From assembly GCF_900103545.1 (NCBI RefSeq), contig NZ_FNHH01000019.1, positions 14,450 through 78,449 on the forward strand: DNA of 64,000 bases, read 5' to 3'. Below the pieces are notes generated by a model. That model searched no databases. It was not told where the DNA came from and was given only the letters and a program-made list of their open reading frames with translations. The translations under genes and the position numbers were made by a program. The DNA is from Daejeonella rubra. Lineage in GTDB: Bacteria; Bacteroidota; Bacteroidia; Sphingobacteriales; Sphingobacteriaceae. Of the stretch, positions 50,719 through 58,348 are shown one piece after another; the first letter of the stretch is position 1, and the number at the start of each line of letters is the position of its first letter.

Positions 50719-52140
50719 TTAAGATTGCATGACTTTACTTTGGCATACGAAGTCTGTTTTGGGAACATTTGTACTGCTTATTGCTCCAAAACCTCCGGCT
50801 ATTTCAGTAAAGTTTCTGTACCCGCGAGCCTGAAGGATTGATGCTGCCATCATACTTCTGTATCCGCCGGCACAATGTAAAAAGAAATGTTCCTTTGGAT
50901 TAACGTCTTTTATCCAGTCATTTATATATGCGAGAGGTCTGTTAAATGCATCTTCCACATGCTCAGCTGCATATTCGCTTTCTCTTCTTATATCAACAAC
51001 TTTGTCCTTTCCGATTCTCACTTCATGGGCAAACTGTTCTGCGGTGATACGGTCAACAACATCAGCCTCTTTTCCTGCTTCCAGCCATGCCTTAAAACCA
51101 CCTTTCAAATGACCAATTACATGATCAAATCCAACACGGCTTAAACGGGTCACTGCTTCCTCTTCCATACCTTCATCCGTTACCAAAAGTATAGGCTGTT
51201 TTACATCAACGATCAGTGCACCAACCCATGGAGCGAAATCACCACCCAAACCAATATTTATTGATTGCGGAATAAATCCACGGTAGAATATCATATTATC
51301 TCTGGTATCCAGGATCAGGGCATCGGTAGTTTCAGCTGCAACTTCAAATTCATCAGGACTTAAAGCTTTCATGCCATGACTAAGGACTGTTTCAAAGCTT
51401 TCATATCCTTTTTTGTTCATTGCCACATTCAGGCCAAAATATGCTGGCGGCGGAAGCAAACCTTCTGTTACCGCTTTGATGAATGATTCTCTATCCGGCT
51501 GATTTAAGGCATAGTTAACGCGCTTCTGATTTCCCAGAGTATCAACTGTTTCCTTCATCATATTTTTACCGCACGCACTGCCAGCTCCATGTGCAGGATA
51601 AACGATCACATCATCAGATAATGGCATGATCTTATTCATCAGGCTATCATAAAGCAAGCCTGCAAGTTCATCCTGAGTCATATGTGCTGCTTTCTGAGCA
51701 AGATCAGGGCGACCAACATCTCCTAAAAACAGGGTGTCTCCACTAAAAATACAATAGTCTTTACCGCTTTCATCTTTTAACAAAAAGGTGGTACTTTCCA
51801 TGGTATGACCAGGAGTATGCAAAACTTTGATGCTTATGTCACCAATCTTAAATTCCTGTCCATCAGTTGCAGAGATGCAATCAAACTCACAGGCAGCATT
51901 CGGACCATAAACGATCGGAGCACCGGTTTCTTTACTAAGATCTACATGCCCGCTGACAAAATCAGCATGGAAATGAGTTTCAAAAATATATTTTAATTTA
52001 ACCCCATCTTTGTTAAGTCTGCTCAAATATGGCTCAACTTCACGAAGAGGGTCTATTATGGCAGCTTCGCCATTGCTGGTGATGTAATATGCACCTTGTG
52101 CCAAACATCCGGTATAAATCTGTTCTACATTCATATTCAT
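50719..52140 (-). CDS. metallo-beta-lactamase/rhodanese fusion 1 (persulfide dioxygenase-like)
   Basis: A 473-residue protein: an N-terminal metallo-beta-lactamase domain (about 1-240) with the metal motif THFHADFVSGH, then HTPGHTMESTTFLL, FSGDTLFLGDVGRPDL and YPAHGAGSACGK; and two rhodanese domains. The first (about 265-355) has no Cys in its active loop (LVTDEGMEEEA), the second (about 370-460) has it (LHCAGGYRS). The fold is that of ETHE1/BlhA-type persulfide dioxygenases, which oxidise glutathione or other thiol persulfides to sulfite. GDTLFLGDVGRPDL is the ETHE1 signature. Operator site 2 lies directly upstream. Its paralogue is at 52258-53655. Confidence 0.9.
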   Translation of the reverse strand: MNMNVEQIYTGCLAQGAYYITSNGEAAIIDPLREVEPYLSRLNKDGVKLKYIFETHFHADFVSGHVDLSKETGAPIVYGPNAACEFDCISATDGQEFKIGDISIKVLHTPGHTMESTTFLLKDESGKDYCIFSGDTLFLGDVGRPDLAQKAAHMTQDELAGLLYDSLMNKIMPLSDDVIVYPAHGAGSACGKNMMKETVDTLGNQKRVNYALNQPDRESFIKAVTEGLLPPPAYFGLNVAMNKKGYESFETVLSHGMKALSPDEFEVAAETTDALILDTRDNMIFYRGFIPQSINIGLGGDFAPWVGALIVDVKQPILLVTDEGMEEEAVTRLSRVGFDHVIGHLKGGFKAWLEAGKEADVVDRITAEQFAHEVRIGKDKVVDIRRESEYAAEHVEDAFNRPLAYINDWIKDVNPKEHFFLHCAGGYRSMMAASILQARGYRNFTEIAGGFGAISSTNVPKTDFVCQSKVMQS

Positions 52141-52153
52141 TAATTTAACAATA

Positions 52154-52197
52154 CAAAAATCGGGATTATTCCGGCCTAAGTTTGTAACATTTGTTGC
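52154..52197 (-). promoter_or_regulatory. promoter and operator site 2
   Basis: -7-like box CAAAAATC (plus; minus GATTTTTG, one mismatch) at 52154-52161 and GTAAC-ATTT-GTTGC at 52184-52197 (one mismatch to the palindrome), 22 bp apart. The leader to the ATG at 52140 would be only about 10 nt. The site also abuts the terminator of the upstream gene. Confidence 0.65.
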
Positions 52198-52199
52198 AA

Positions 52200-52232
52200 A
52201 AAAAAGCTGCCAAAATTAATTTGGCAGCTTTT
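52200..52232 (-). terminator. terminator between the two metallo-beta-lactamase/rhodanese genes
   Basis: AAAAAGCTGCCAAA pairs perfectly with TTTGGCAGCTTTTT around a five-base loop; a T-run follows on the minus strand. It ends the gene at 52258-53655, so the second paralogue depends on its own promoter (site 2). Confidence 0.9.
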
Positions 52233-52257
52233 TAACACTAAACTTGAAAACCCTTTA

Positions 52258-53655
52258 TTATGAAACTAATGGTTCCCCTTTATTCACCCACTCATTTATA
52301 CCGCCTGAATAATTAGCGATATTATTGAAGCCATTTTTAACCAGGATTGAATAAGCAATTGCTGCTCTGTCGCCACCCTGACAATGAATTACTACTTTTT
52401 TGTCTTTACTTATTTTATCTAAATTTTGAGGAAGCGTACCAACAAATACATTGTCAGCATTTGCAATATGCCCTGAGTTATATTCTGAAACACCTCTTAG
52501 ATCAACAATCTGAACATCTTCTTTCATCAGCTCTTTAGCCTCATCAATAGAGATCACATTGGCTTTTTCCAGTTTTCCACCGCCTTCAGTCCAAACAGAA
52601 GTTGAAGGAACATAACCATAGATATTATCCAAACCGATACGCATCAGTTTTCTTGTCAGGTCATCCAGCTGAGATTCATCAGCCAGGATGATGAACTGCT
52701 CATCATATTTTAAAAACCATCCTGCCCAGGTAGCAAATGAATTATTTCCCTGAATATTCATTGTACCAGGAATAAATCCTGCGGCAAACTCAACTTTATC
52801 CCGTGCATCAAGTACTTTCATACCTTTTGCCATAGCATCTTTCAGCTCTGCAGCACTTAGTTTTTTTAATGCCGGTACTTCAGTTAACAATGGACGATCC
52901 ACTTTATTCAGCTTTTTCATCATTGCAAAATACTTTGGTGGCTCCGGCTGATCGGCCAGAAGATATTGAACAAAGCCTTTCTCATCATTCTCATAATGAA
53001 ATGCCCAGTTTCTTACCTTTTCATATCCAACAGTTGTACTTGGAACCGCACCTAAGGCTTTGCCGCATGCAGATCCTGCACCATGACCCGGCCAAACCTG
53101 AATATAATCAGGAAGCGATGAAAATCTATTGATCGACTTGTACATTTGTTTTGCACCAGCGTCCATAGTTCCGACCATCCCTGCTGCTTTTTCCAGTAAA
53201 TCAGGACGGCCAATGTCTCCAACAAAGACAAAGTCACCTGTAAACAGCATCACTGGTTCTTTGGTAGCAGGATTATCAGTCAATAGAAAACTAATACTCT
53301 CAGGAGTATGACCAGGTGTATGTAATACTTCCATGGTCAGGTTACCTATCTTCACCTCATCTCCGTCTTTTAAACCATGATGTTCAAATTCATACTCCCA
53401 TCCCGGACCACCTTCATCAGACAAGAACATTTCTGCTCCAGTTAGCTTTGCAAGCTCACGTGAACCAGCAAGAAAATCAGCATGAATGTGAGTTTCGAAG
53501 ATATGTGTGATCTTCATATTATTTGCCTTGGCGATCTCGATGTAGGTATCCACATCACGTTTCGGATCTATAACTGCCGCTACTCCAGCTCTCTGACAAC
53601 CGATAAAATAACTTGCCTGTGCAAGGCTCTTATCATAAATGTGTTGAAAAAACAT
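52258..53655 (-). CDS. metallo-beta-lactamase/rhodanese fusion 2 (persulfide dioxygenase-like)
   Basis: I chose the ATG at 53655 (MFFQHIYDKSLAQASYFIGC), the family start; the frame runs to 53691. It has 465 residues with the same layout as fusion 1: THIHADFLAGSREL metal motif, FTGDFVFVGDIGRPDLLEKAAG, WPGHGAGSACGK, a first rhodanese domain without Cys (ILADESQLDDL) and a second with Cys (VIHCQGGDRAA). Similar proteins in Staphylococcus (CstB) are persulfide dioxygenase-rhodaneses under a sulfane-sulfur-sensing repressor. The leader from operator site 3 is about 105 nt. It ends at a strong terminator. Confidence 0.9.
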   Translation of the reverse strand: MFFQHIYDKSLAQASYFIGCQRAGVAAVIDPKRDVDTYIEIAKANNMKITHIFETHIHADFLAGSRELAKLTGAEMFLSDEGGPGWEYEFEHHGLKDGDEVKIGNLTMEVLHTPGHTPESISFLLTDNPATKEPVMLFTGDFVFVGDIGRPDLLEKAAGMVGTMDAGAKQMYKSINRFSSLPDYIQVWPGHGAGSACGKALGAVPSTTVGYEKVRNWAFHYENDEKGFVQYLLADQPEPPKYFAMMKKLNKVDRPLLTEVPALKKLSAAELKDAMAKGMKVLDARDKVEFAAGFIPGTMNIQGNNSFATWAGWFLKYDEQFIILADESQLDDLTRKLMRIGLDNIYGYVPSTSVWTEGGGKLEKANVISIDEAKELMKEDVQIVDLRGVSEYNSGHIANADNVFVGTLPQNLDKISKDKKVVIHCQGGDRAAIAYSILVKNGFNNIANYSGGINEWVNKGEPLVS

Positions 53656-53759
53656 AATTTTTAGTTTAGTGTTTAAATGATAATTAGTCAATTCCTGAAT
53701 TTCCGGTATTTCTTAACCATCTGAAATTCCTTCATATGGTATATCCTTCAATTCTTATA

Positions 53760-53803
53760 CAAATGTCCGGAGATTTATTTCCGGGGATGGTAACATTGGT
53801 TAC
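53760..53803 (-). promoter_or_regulatory. promoter and operator site 3
   Basis: -7-like box CAAATGTC (plus; minus GACATTTG, one mismatch) at 53760-53767 and the perfect palindrome GTAAC-ATTG-GTTAC at 53790-53803, 22 bp apart. It lies between the methyltransferase stop and fusion 2. Confidence 0.75.
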
Positions 53804-53822
53804 AAAAGAAACTTGGGGATCA

Positions 53823-54440
53823 TTATTTTTTTTGCAAAACAACAAACATTTCGGTTCCTGCTCTTTTAGCAAATGAATTATAACAGGATTCAAAAACCTG
53901 CAAATCAAAATCATTTTCAAACAGTAACTTATATTCTTCTTTTGATCCGCCAAAGGGCGGCCCAGCCTGCTCAAACTCTTTAACAAATAATACACCCGCA
54001 AGTTTGCCGCCTTTTTTCAATAGATTCTTCATCTGCTCAACATAGCTTTTGCGTAAACCCGGATCCAGGGCACAAAAAAAAGTTTGTTCGAGAATCAGAT
54101 CATATTCACCCTCTTGACTAAAGAAATCACCCAGAATAATTTTAATGTGTGGTTCAGATTTAAATTTCGCTTTTAATCTTTCCACAAGATCCGGGGCAAT
54201 ATCGATCAGACTCACATTTGTAAAACCCATTTTGAGCAGATACTCTGCCTCATAGGAATTACCGCATCCTGGTATCAGGATCTTAATATCTTTGTTTGTG
54301 AGCTGATCAATATATGCTTTCAAAGGTGGTGAAACCTGACCCAGGTCCCAACCAGTAGTATTGGCAATATATTGATCATTCCAAAAACTCTGACCGAGTT
54401 CCTTTGGAGTACTTCCATCAAGATTCTGTTTATTTTCCAT
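53823..54440 (-). CDS. TPMT-family thiol methyltransferase
   Basis: SAM-dependent methyltransferase of 205 residues from the ATG at 54440 (MENKQNLDG); a GTG at 54455 would overlap the upstream gene. TPMT-family blocks: SFWNDQYIANTTGWDLGQVSPPLKAYI, KILIPGCGNSYEAEYLLKMGF (SAM motif I), VSLIDIAPDLVERLK, LILEQTFFCALDPGLRKSY. Relatives methylate thiols, sulfide, thiocyanate or halides. It follows the TauE/SafE gene after 1 bp, so it shares operator site 4. A role in removing sulfide or thiols as volatile products is plausible. Confidence 0.88.
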   Translation of the reverse strand: MENKQNLDGSTPKELGQSFWNDQYIANTTGWDLGQVSPPLKAYIDQLTNKDIKILIPGCGNSYEAEYLLKMGFTNVSLIDIAPDLVERLKAKFKSEPHIKIILGDFFSQEGEYDLILEQTFFCALDPGLRKSYVEQMKNLLKKGGKLAGVLFVKEFEQAGPPFGGSKEEYKLLFENDFDLQVFESCYNSFAKRAGTEMFVVLQKK

Positions 54441-54441
54441 A

Positions 54442-55260
54442 TTAATGTCCTCCACCTGAAGAAGGGAAGAATAGCTCTTTAACGAAAATATAAATGCCCA
54501 TTACAAGTACAAACCACCCGAACGACTTCTTAAGTTTATCACCGCTAATTTTCTTTGAAAGGTATATTCCAATGAAAATTCCTATGCCTGCAAGACCGGT
54601 AAAGGTTCCCAATAGCTTCCAGTCAATAACTTGTGCACCCTGCAGATCACCTATAAAACCAATGAGAGATTTTGCAGCTATAATAAAAAGTGAAGTTCCT
54701 ACAGCCAGCTTCATTGGCATTCGTGCTAAAATAACGAGGGCAGGAATTATCAAGAATCCTCCACCTGCACCAACCAAACCAGTAAGCAAACCAACTACAG
54801 AACCTTCTAATAAGATCAGGGGATAATTATATTGAAGAGGTTTATCTTCATCATTATCGGACTCTTTTCCTGGCCTGATCATGCTCACAGAGGCTAGTAT
54901 CATAACGATGGCAAAAAGCACCATGATACCTATTGATTTTGTAATGACCAAAGAGCCTATTGAAAATAACTCAGCAGGAATCAAGGGTACCAGCCACATA
55001 CGGGTAATGTATACTGCAGCAATGGAAGGAATTCCAAAAATAAACACTGTTTTAAAGTCGGCTCTTTTTTGTAATGCACTTTGCACGCCACCCACCAGGG
55101 CAGTTGATCCTACTATAAATAATGAGTAAGCTGTTGCCAATATCGGGTTCACTCCCATTATATAGACCAGAATTGGCACGGTAAGAATAGAACCACCGCT
55201 GCCGATCAGGCCGAGGGAAACACCAACAAGTACAGCGAGAACATAACCTAATATTTCCAT
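54442..55260 (-). CDS. TauE/SafE family sulfite exporter
   Basis: A 272-residue inner-membrane protein with about eight helices. The two family repeats are visible: LVGVSLGLIGSGGSILTVPILVYIMGVNPILATAYSLF and LTGLVGAGGGFLIIPALVILARMPMKLAVGTSLF. Members export sulfite, sulfoacetate or other organosulfonates. As the persulfide dioxygenases of this island would make sulfite, a sulfite exporter fits well. It heads a two-gene unit with the methyltransferase, downstream of operator site 4. Confidence 0.9.
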   Translation of the reverse strand: MEILGYVLAVLVGVSLGLIGSGGSILTVPILVYIMGVNPILATAYSLFIVGSTALVGGVQSALQKRADFKTVFIFGIPSIAAVYITRMWLVPLIPAELFSIGSLVITKSIGIMVLFAIVMILASVSMIRPGKESDNDEDKPLQYNYPLILLEGSVVGLLTGLVGAGGGFLIIPALVILARMPMKLAVGTSLFIIAAKSLIGFIGDLQGAQVIDWKLLGTFTGLAGIGIFIGIYLSKKISGDKLKKSFGWFVLVMGIYIFVKELFFPSSGGGH

Positions 55261-55280
55261 AATGTTTTTTTATTTGCATA

Positions 55281-55324
55281 CAAAGGTCTCATAAGCAAAA
55301 AGGAATTATGGTTACAAAAGTTAC
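55281..55324 (-). promoter_or_regulatory. promoter and operator site 4
   Basis: -7-like box CAAAGGTC (plus; minus GACCTTTG, one mismatch) at 55281-55288 and GTTAC-AAAA-GTTAC at 55311-55324 (one half-site base off the palindrome), 22 bp apart. The leader to the ATG at 55260 is about 17 nt. Confidence 0.65.
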
Positions 55325-55366
55325 ACATAGAAATGATAATAAGCTAAAAATACGGGTCAGAGAATT

Positions 55367-56464
55367 TTATTCAAGAGAAACACCAATCAAAGTTCCAATT
55401 CCATAAGTTATGGCTGCTGCTGCCAGGCCAAAAAAGACCTGCCTGGCACCAGAATACCAGATTGTCTTCCCCGTGAACAGTGTAATAGCCGCACCAATAA
55501 AAAATAAACCCAGAGCGCTGAGCAATGCACTAAATAATACCGCGCTTATGCCCGTCAGGAAGAAAAATGGAATAACCGGAATGATCGCTCCTACTGCAAA
55601 AAGTATAAAAGAGGTGATAGCTGCTTCCATTGCTGATCCTTTCAGATCTTCAGGGTTAATCCCCAATTCCTCCTTGATCAGCATGTCATGAGCTTGATCT
55701 TTGTTGGCTATGATCTCACTTGCCATTGTCCTGGCCTGAGCTTCAGGAATCCCCTTAGTCATATATATTAATGCGAGTTCCTTTTCTTCACCTTCGGGAT
55801 TGGTTTCAAGTTCTTCCAATTCCAGTTGCATCTGGTTTTCGTAAAGTTCCTGTGAGCTTTTTACAGAAATCCATTCACCAAGAGCCATAGAAAGCGCTCC
55901 CGCTAAAAGGCCGGCAAGTCCGGTAAGTAACACTTCGCTTTGGCCACTGGTGGCCCCTGCAATACCCATTACCAGACTGAAATTTGATACTAATCCATCG
56001 TTCCCACCAAGTACCGCTGCCCGTAATGCATTCCCACCAACAGAGCGATGCCTTTTCTCAAATCTGGCCAGGTTTGAGCCTGATATTTCAGTATGATTAT
56101 TTAATATATTTTTTAAGATAGTAACATGAGCAGTATCAGAAATTGAGTTTGCTGTTTTACTTTGCTTTCTTGCATTAACAATTGAAGAGGAAATACTTTT
56201 TTCGGTATCCAATACTACGCCCAGAACGTAATCATAACCAAATATTTTACCAATTAGTTTAAGTGTTTTGGCTCTGCCTGATGGTAATGGGAGGTGAGAT
56301 GGATCCAGGTTATGTTTTGCCAGGAAGGCTAATGCATGACCATGCTCAATCGCACTCATCTCTGTAAAAACTTTGGCAACATTCGGATCTGGTTCATTTT
56401 CTGCCAGGATATTATACAGAAAGCCGGTATCAACCTCAGTCTGTACATTTTTTAAATTGATCAT
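55367..56464 (-). CDS. VIT1/CCC1 transporter with N-terminal ferritin-like region
   Basis: A 365-residue protein. The N-terminal ~140 residues are helical and contain FTEMSAIEHGHALAFLAKH with the ExxH ferritin/rubrerythrin-type iron-binding pattern, a layout seen in VIT-family proteins with an erythrin domain. The C-terminal part is a VIT1/CCC1 domain: VGGNALRAAVLGGNDGLVSNFSLVMGIAGA, MALGEWISVKSSQELYENQ, and helices to the end. It would move Fe2+ or Mn2+ across the inner membrane. It has its own upstream region, between sites of the sulfur island and the TetR gene. No GTAAC site is in its promoter. Confidence 0.88.
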   Translation of the reverse strand: MINLKNVQTEVDTGFLYNILAENEPDPNVAKVFTEMSAIEHGHALAFLAKHNLDPSHLPLPSGRAKTLKLIGKIFGYDYVLGVVLDTEKSISSSIVNARKQSKTANSISDTAHVTILKNILNNHTEISGSNLARFEKRHRSVGGNALRAAVLGGNDGLVSNFSLVMGIAGATSGQSEVLLTGLAGLLAGALSMALGEWISVKSSQELYENQMQLELEELETNPEGEEKELALIYMTKGIPEAQARTMASEIIANKDQAHDMLIKEELGINPEDLKGSAMEAAITSFILFAVGAIIPVIPFFFLTGISAVLFSALLSALGLFFIGAAITLFTGKTIWYSGARQVFFGLAAAAITYGIGTLIGVSLE

Positions 56465-56591
56465 ACATTCAGCGGTTTAAACAGAAAATTGGTGTTAAAG
56501 AAGCAATTTAATGAAAATAAAGCAGGAAAGCCCCGGGAACAAAAGTCAAATATTCTAATCCTGGCAAGTTCTGGTTGATGATGAACAAAGC

Positions 56592-57191
56592 TTATTTTTT
56601 CTTCTGGCTACCAATTCCATCAACAATAGTATCAACAAGAATATCAAAGTATTGTTCTGATTTGAAATCGCACATAGTAACTGACAAAGGTGAATTCAAT
56701 CCCCGGAATGCAGCTATTGATGCGAATGAGCATTTCTCGATCATCTCTTCAGGTAATTCTCTGAATTCTCCGGATTGCACACCGCATTTCAAAATTTCCT
56801 TCATCATATCGATCTGGGTCTGATCATACTTCTGTTTGATCTGTAACATTTTTTTCAAGCCATTATGAATTTCTTCCTTTACAACCATGTTCAGGTTATG
56901 ATATTCAAGAATGGATGATAAATTTGTTCCCAGAAAGGCCTTCATTTTTTGCTTTGCTGTGGTTTCTTTATTGATGGCAACTCTCACCTTCTGGATAAGG
57001 TTTTTCATTTCATCTTCCACAACGGCTTCAAAAATTTCGTTTTTACTGGGGAAGTAATAATACAATGTACTTTTCCCTTTTCCGGCAGCATCAGCAATTT
57101 CCTCCATTGTGGTTTTTTTTAAACCATGCCTGGAAAATAAGCGCTTAGCACCTTCCAAAATATCTTTTATGATTAATTCATCCTTCTGCAT
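56592..57191 (-). CDS. TetR family transcriptional regulator
   Basis: A 199-residue regulator. The helix-turn-helix lies at about residues 10-50: ILEGAKRLFSRHGLKKTTMEEIADAAGKGKSTLYYYFPSKNEIFEAVV. The C-terminal ligand and dimer domain is divergent (KQKYDQTQIDMMKEILKCGVQSGEFRELP). It is upstream of the VIT gene on the same strand with a 127-bp gap and could regulate it or the divergent outer-membrane protein gene. A 21-bp inverted repeat lies 17 bp upstream of its start. Confidence 0.9.
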   Translation of the reverse strand: MQKDELIIKDILEGAKRLFSRHGLKKTTMEEIADAAGKGKSTLYYYFPSKNEIFEAVVEDEMKNLIQKVRVAINKETTAKQKMKAFLGTNLSSILEYHNLNMVVKEEIHNGLKKMLQIKQKYDQTQIDMMKEILKCGVQSGEFRELPEEMIEKCSFASIAAFRGLNSPLSVTMCDFKSEQYFDILVDTIVDGIGSQKKK

Positions 57192-57207
57192 TCAGAAATC
57201 GTTTATC

Positions 57208-57228
57208 GACTAAAACATAAAAATAGTC
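57208..57228. promoter_or_regulatory. possible TetR operator
   Basis: Inverted repeat GACTA-N11-TAGTC (21 bp) just upstream of the TetR start at 57191. The half-sites are short, so this is weak evidence. Size and position suit autoregulation. Confidence 0.3.
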
Positions 57229-57669
57229 TAATTTTTGCAAAATGAAAAATTTAATTGCAGAATAAAAATTGAAATCGCCTTATGTCTAAAGAATTACCGA
57301 ATATATTCAGCATAAGTTGAAAAAAAATATCGTTGCAAATTTTACCGGTTCATGCCAGGAATTTATGTTTTTCAAGGAATAGAATAAATATAATCAACCT
57401 AAGGGCACATGAGGCTTATCAACTCTTCGACCATTTAGAATACTTGGTCTAACATTAACTATAGCCCCTATTTCATCTCAAAACAGCATGGCAGAAAAAT
57501 CATCCAATTGTAAAGAATAAAAAACGGGAAAATCTATATCCTTTGACAATCAGGCCTTTGTAAATAATGAGTTTATTTCCAGAGAAAAAAGATTTCAGAT
57601 TATAAACTTATAGACTACTTTTGAATTGTATTCGAAAAACAAATACTAAAAAACGTAAATTTTAAGAAA
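57229..57669. other. intergenic region upstream of the outer-membrane barrel gene
   Basis: About 440 bp of AT-rich sequence with no open frame of note. I recognise only a candidate promoter at 57593-57623; no RNA gene, terminator or repeat is clear. Confidence 0.5.
57593..57623 (+). promoter_or_regulatory. candidate promoter of the outer-membrane barrel gene
   Basis: TACTTTTG at 57616-57623 matches TAnnTTTG exactly. TTTC at 57593-57596, 19 bp upstream, is one base from the -33 TTTG. The 5' leader would be about 40 nt. Confidence 0.5.
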
Positions 57670-58287
57670 ATGAAAAAGTTAATTTTATCAATCATTGCAC
57701 TTAGCGGACTTACATTAGGAAGCTATGCACAAACAGAAAAAGGTAAATACATATTAGGAGGTACTGCATCCTATCAGTCTTCAAAATCTGATGCCGCTAA
57801 TGCAAATGCTGCTGAAAACCTTTCTATCGTTCCGAATGTTGGATATTTCGTATCCGATAATTTTGCAATCGGAACAGGTGTTGGTTATACTTATTCCAAG
57901 ACTGCTGAAGCAAGTGTTACCGGCATGAATCAGGCAGTAGTTGTTAGTCCTTTCGGCCGTTATTATGCCGGATTAAGCGATCAGTTTAAATTCTTCGGTC
58001 AGGCTTCAGTACCTATGGCTTTTGGAACAGTAAAGTCAGTTGATGCAAATGGTGATACAGGAGCAAAAGTTGGTTCTTCTACATCAGTTGGTGTTGATCT
58101 TTCTCCGGGCTTTGCTTACTTCCCAACTAAAAAAATCGGAATCGAATTGGCTTTAAGAGGAGTTTCCTACAATAGCTATAAAGTAAAAGATGGAAACGAT
58201 AACGATGTAATAGGAGCAGGAAGAGAAGATTTCTCATTCGGAACCAATTTCTTCAGCCCAAGGATCGGCGTTCAGTTTCACTTCTAA
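57670..58287 (+). CDS. outer-membrane beta-barrel protein (porin-like family)
   Basis: A 205-residue exported protein with a signal peptide (MKKLILSIIALSGLTLGSYAQ). Eight-stranded barrel pattern: YILGGTASYQSSKSDAANAN, LSIVPNVGYFVSDNFAIGTGVGYTYSKT, VVVSPFGRYYAGLSDQFKFFGQASVPMAFG, SVGVDLSPGFAYFPTKKIGIELALRG, and a final strand FFSPRIGVQFHF ending in Phe. Typical of Bacteroidota OmpW/OmpA-like small barrels of unknown substrate. It is followed by a strong terminator and is monocistronic. Confidence 0.88.
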   Translation: MKKLILSIIALSGLTLGSYAQTEKGKYILGGTASYQSSKSDAANANAAENLSIVPNVGYFVSDNFAIGTGVGYTYSKTAEASVTGMNQAVVVSPFGRYYAGLSDQFKFFGQASVPMAFGTVKSVDANGDTGAKVGSSTSVGVDLSPGFAYFPTKKIGIELALRGVSYNSYKVKDGNDNDVIGAGREDFSFGTNFFSPRIGVQFHF

Positions 58288-58307
58288 TTGATACTAAGTT
58301 TAAGGTA

Positions 58308-58335
58308 AAGGCGCACTGGAAAGTGCGCCTTTTTT
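58308..58335 (+). terminator. terminator after the outer-membrane barrel gene
   Basis: AAGGCGCACT pairs perfectly with AGTGCGCCTT around a four-base loop, followed by T residues. It may also serve the converging acetamidase gene. Confidence 0.92.
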
Positions 58336-58348
58336 GTTTACAACAAAT

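Noticed and set aside
53768..53785. CCGGA-N7-TCCGG hairpin as terminator of the methyltransferase gene
   Set aside because: The stem is only five bases, there is no T-run on the minus strand, and it lies between the -7 box and operator of site 3, where a terminator is unlikely.
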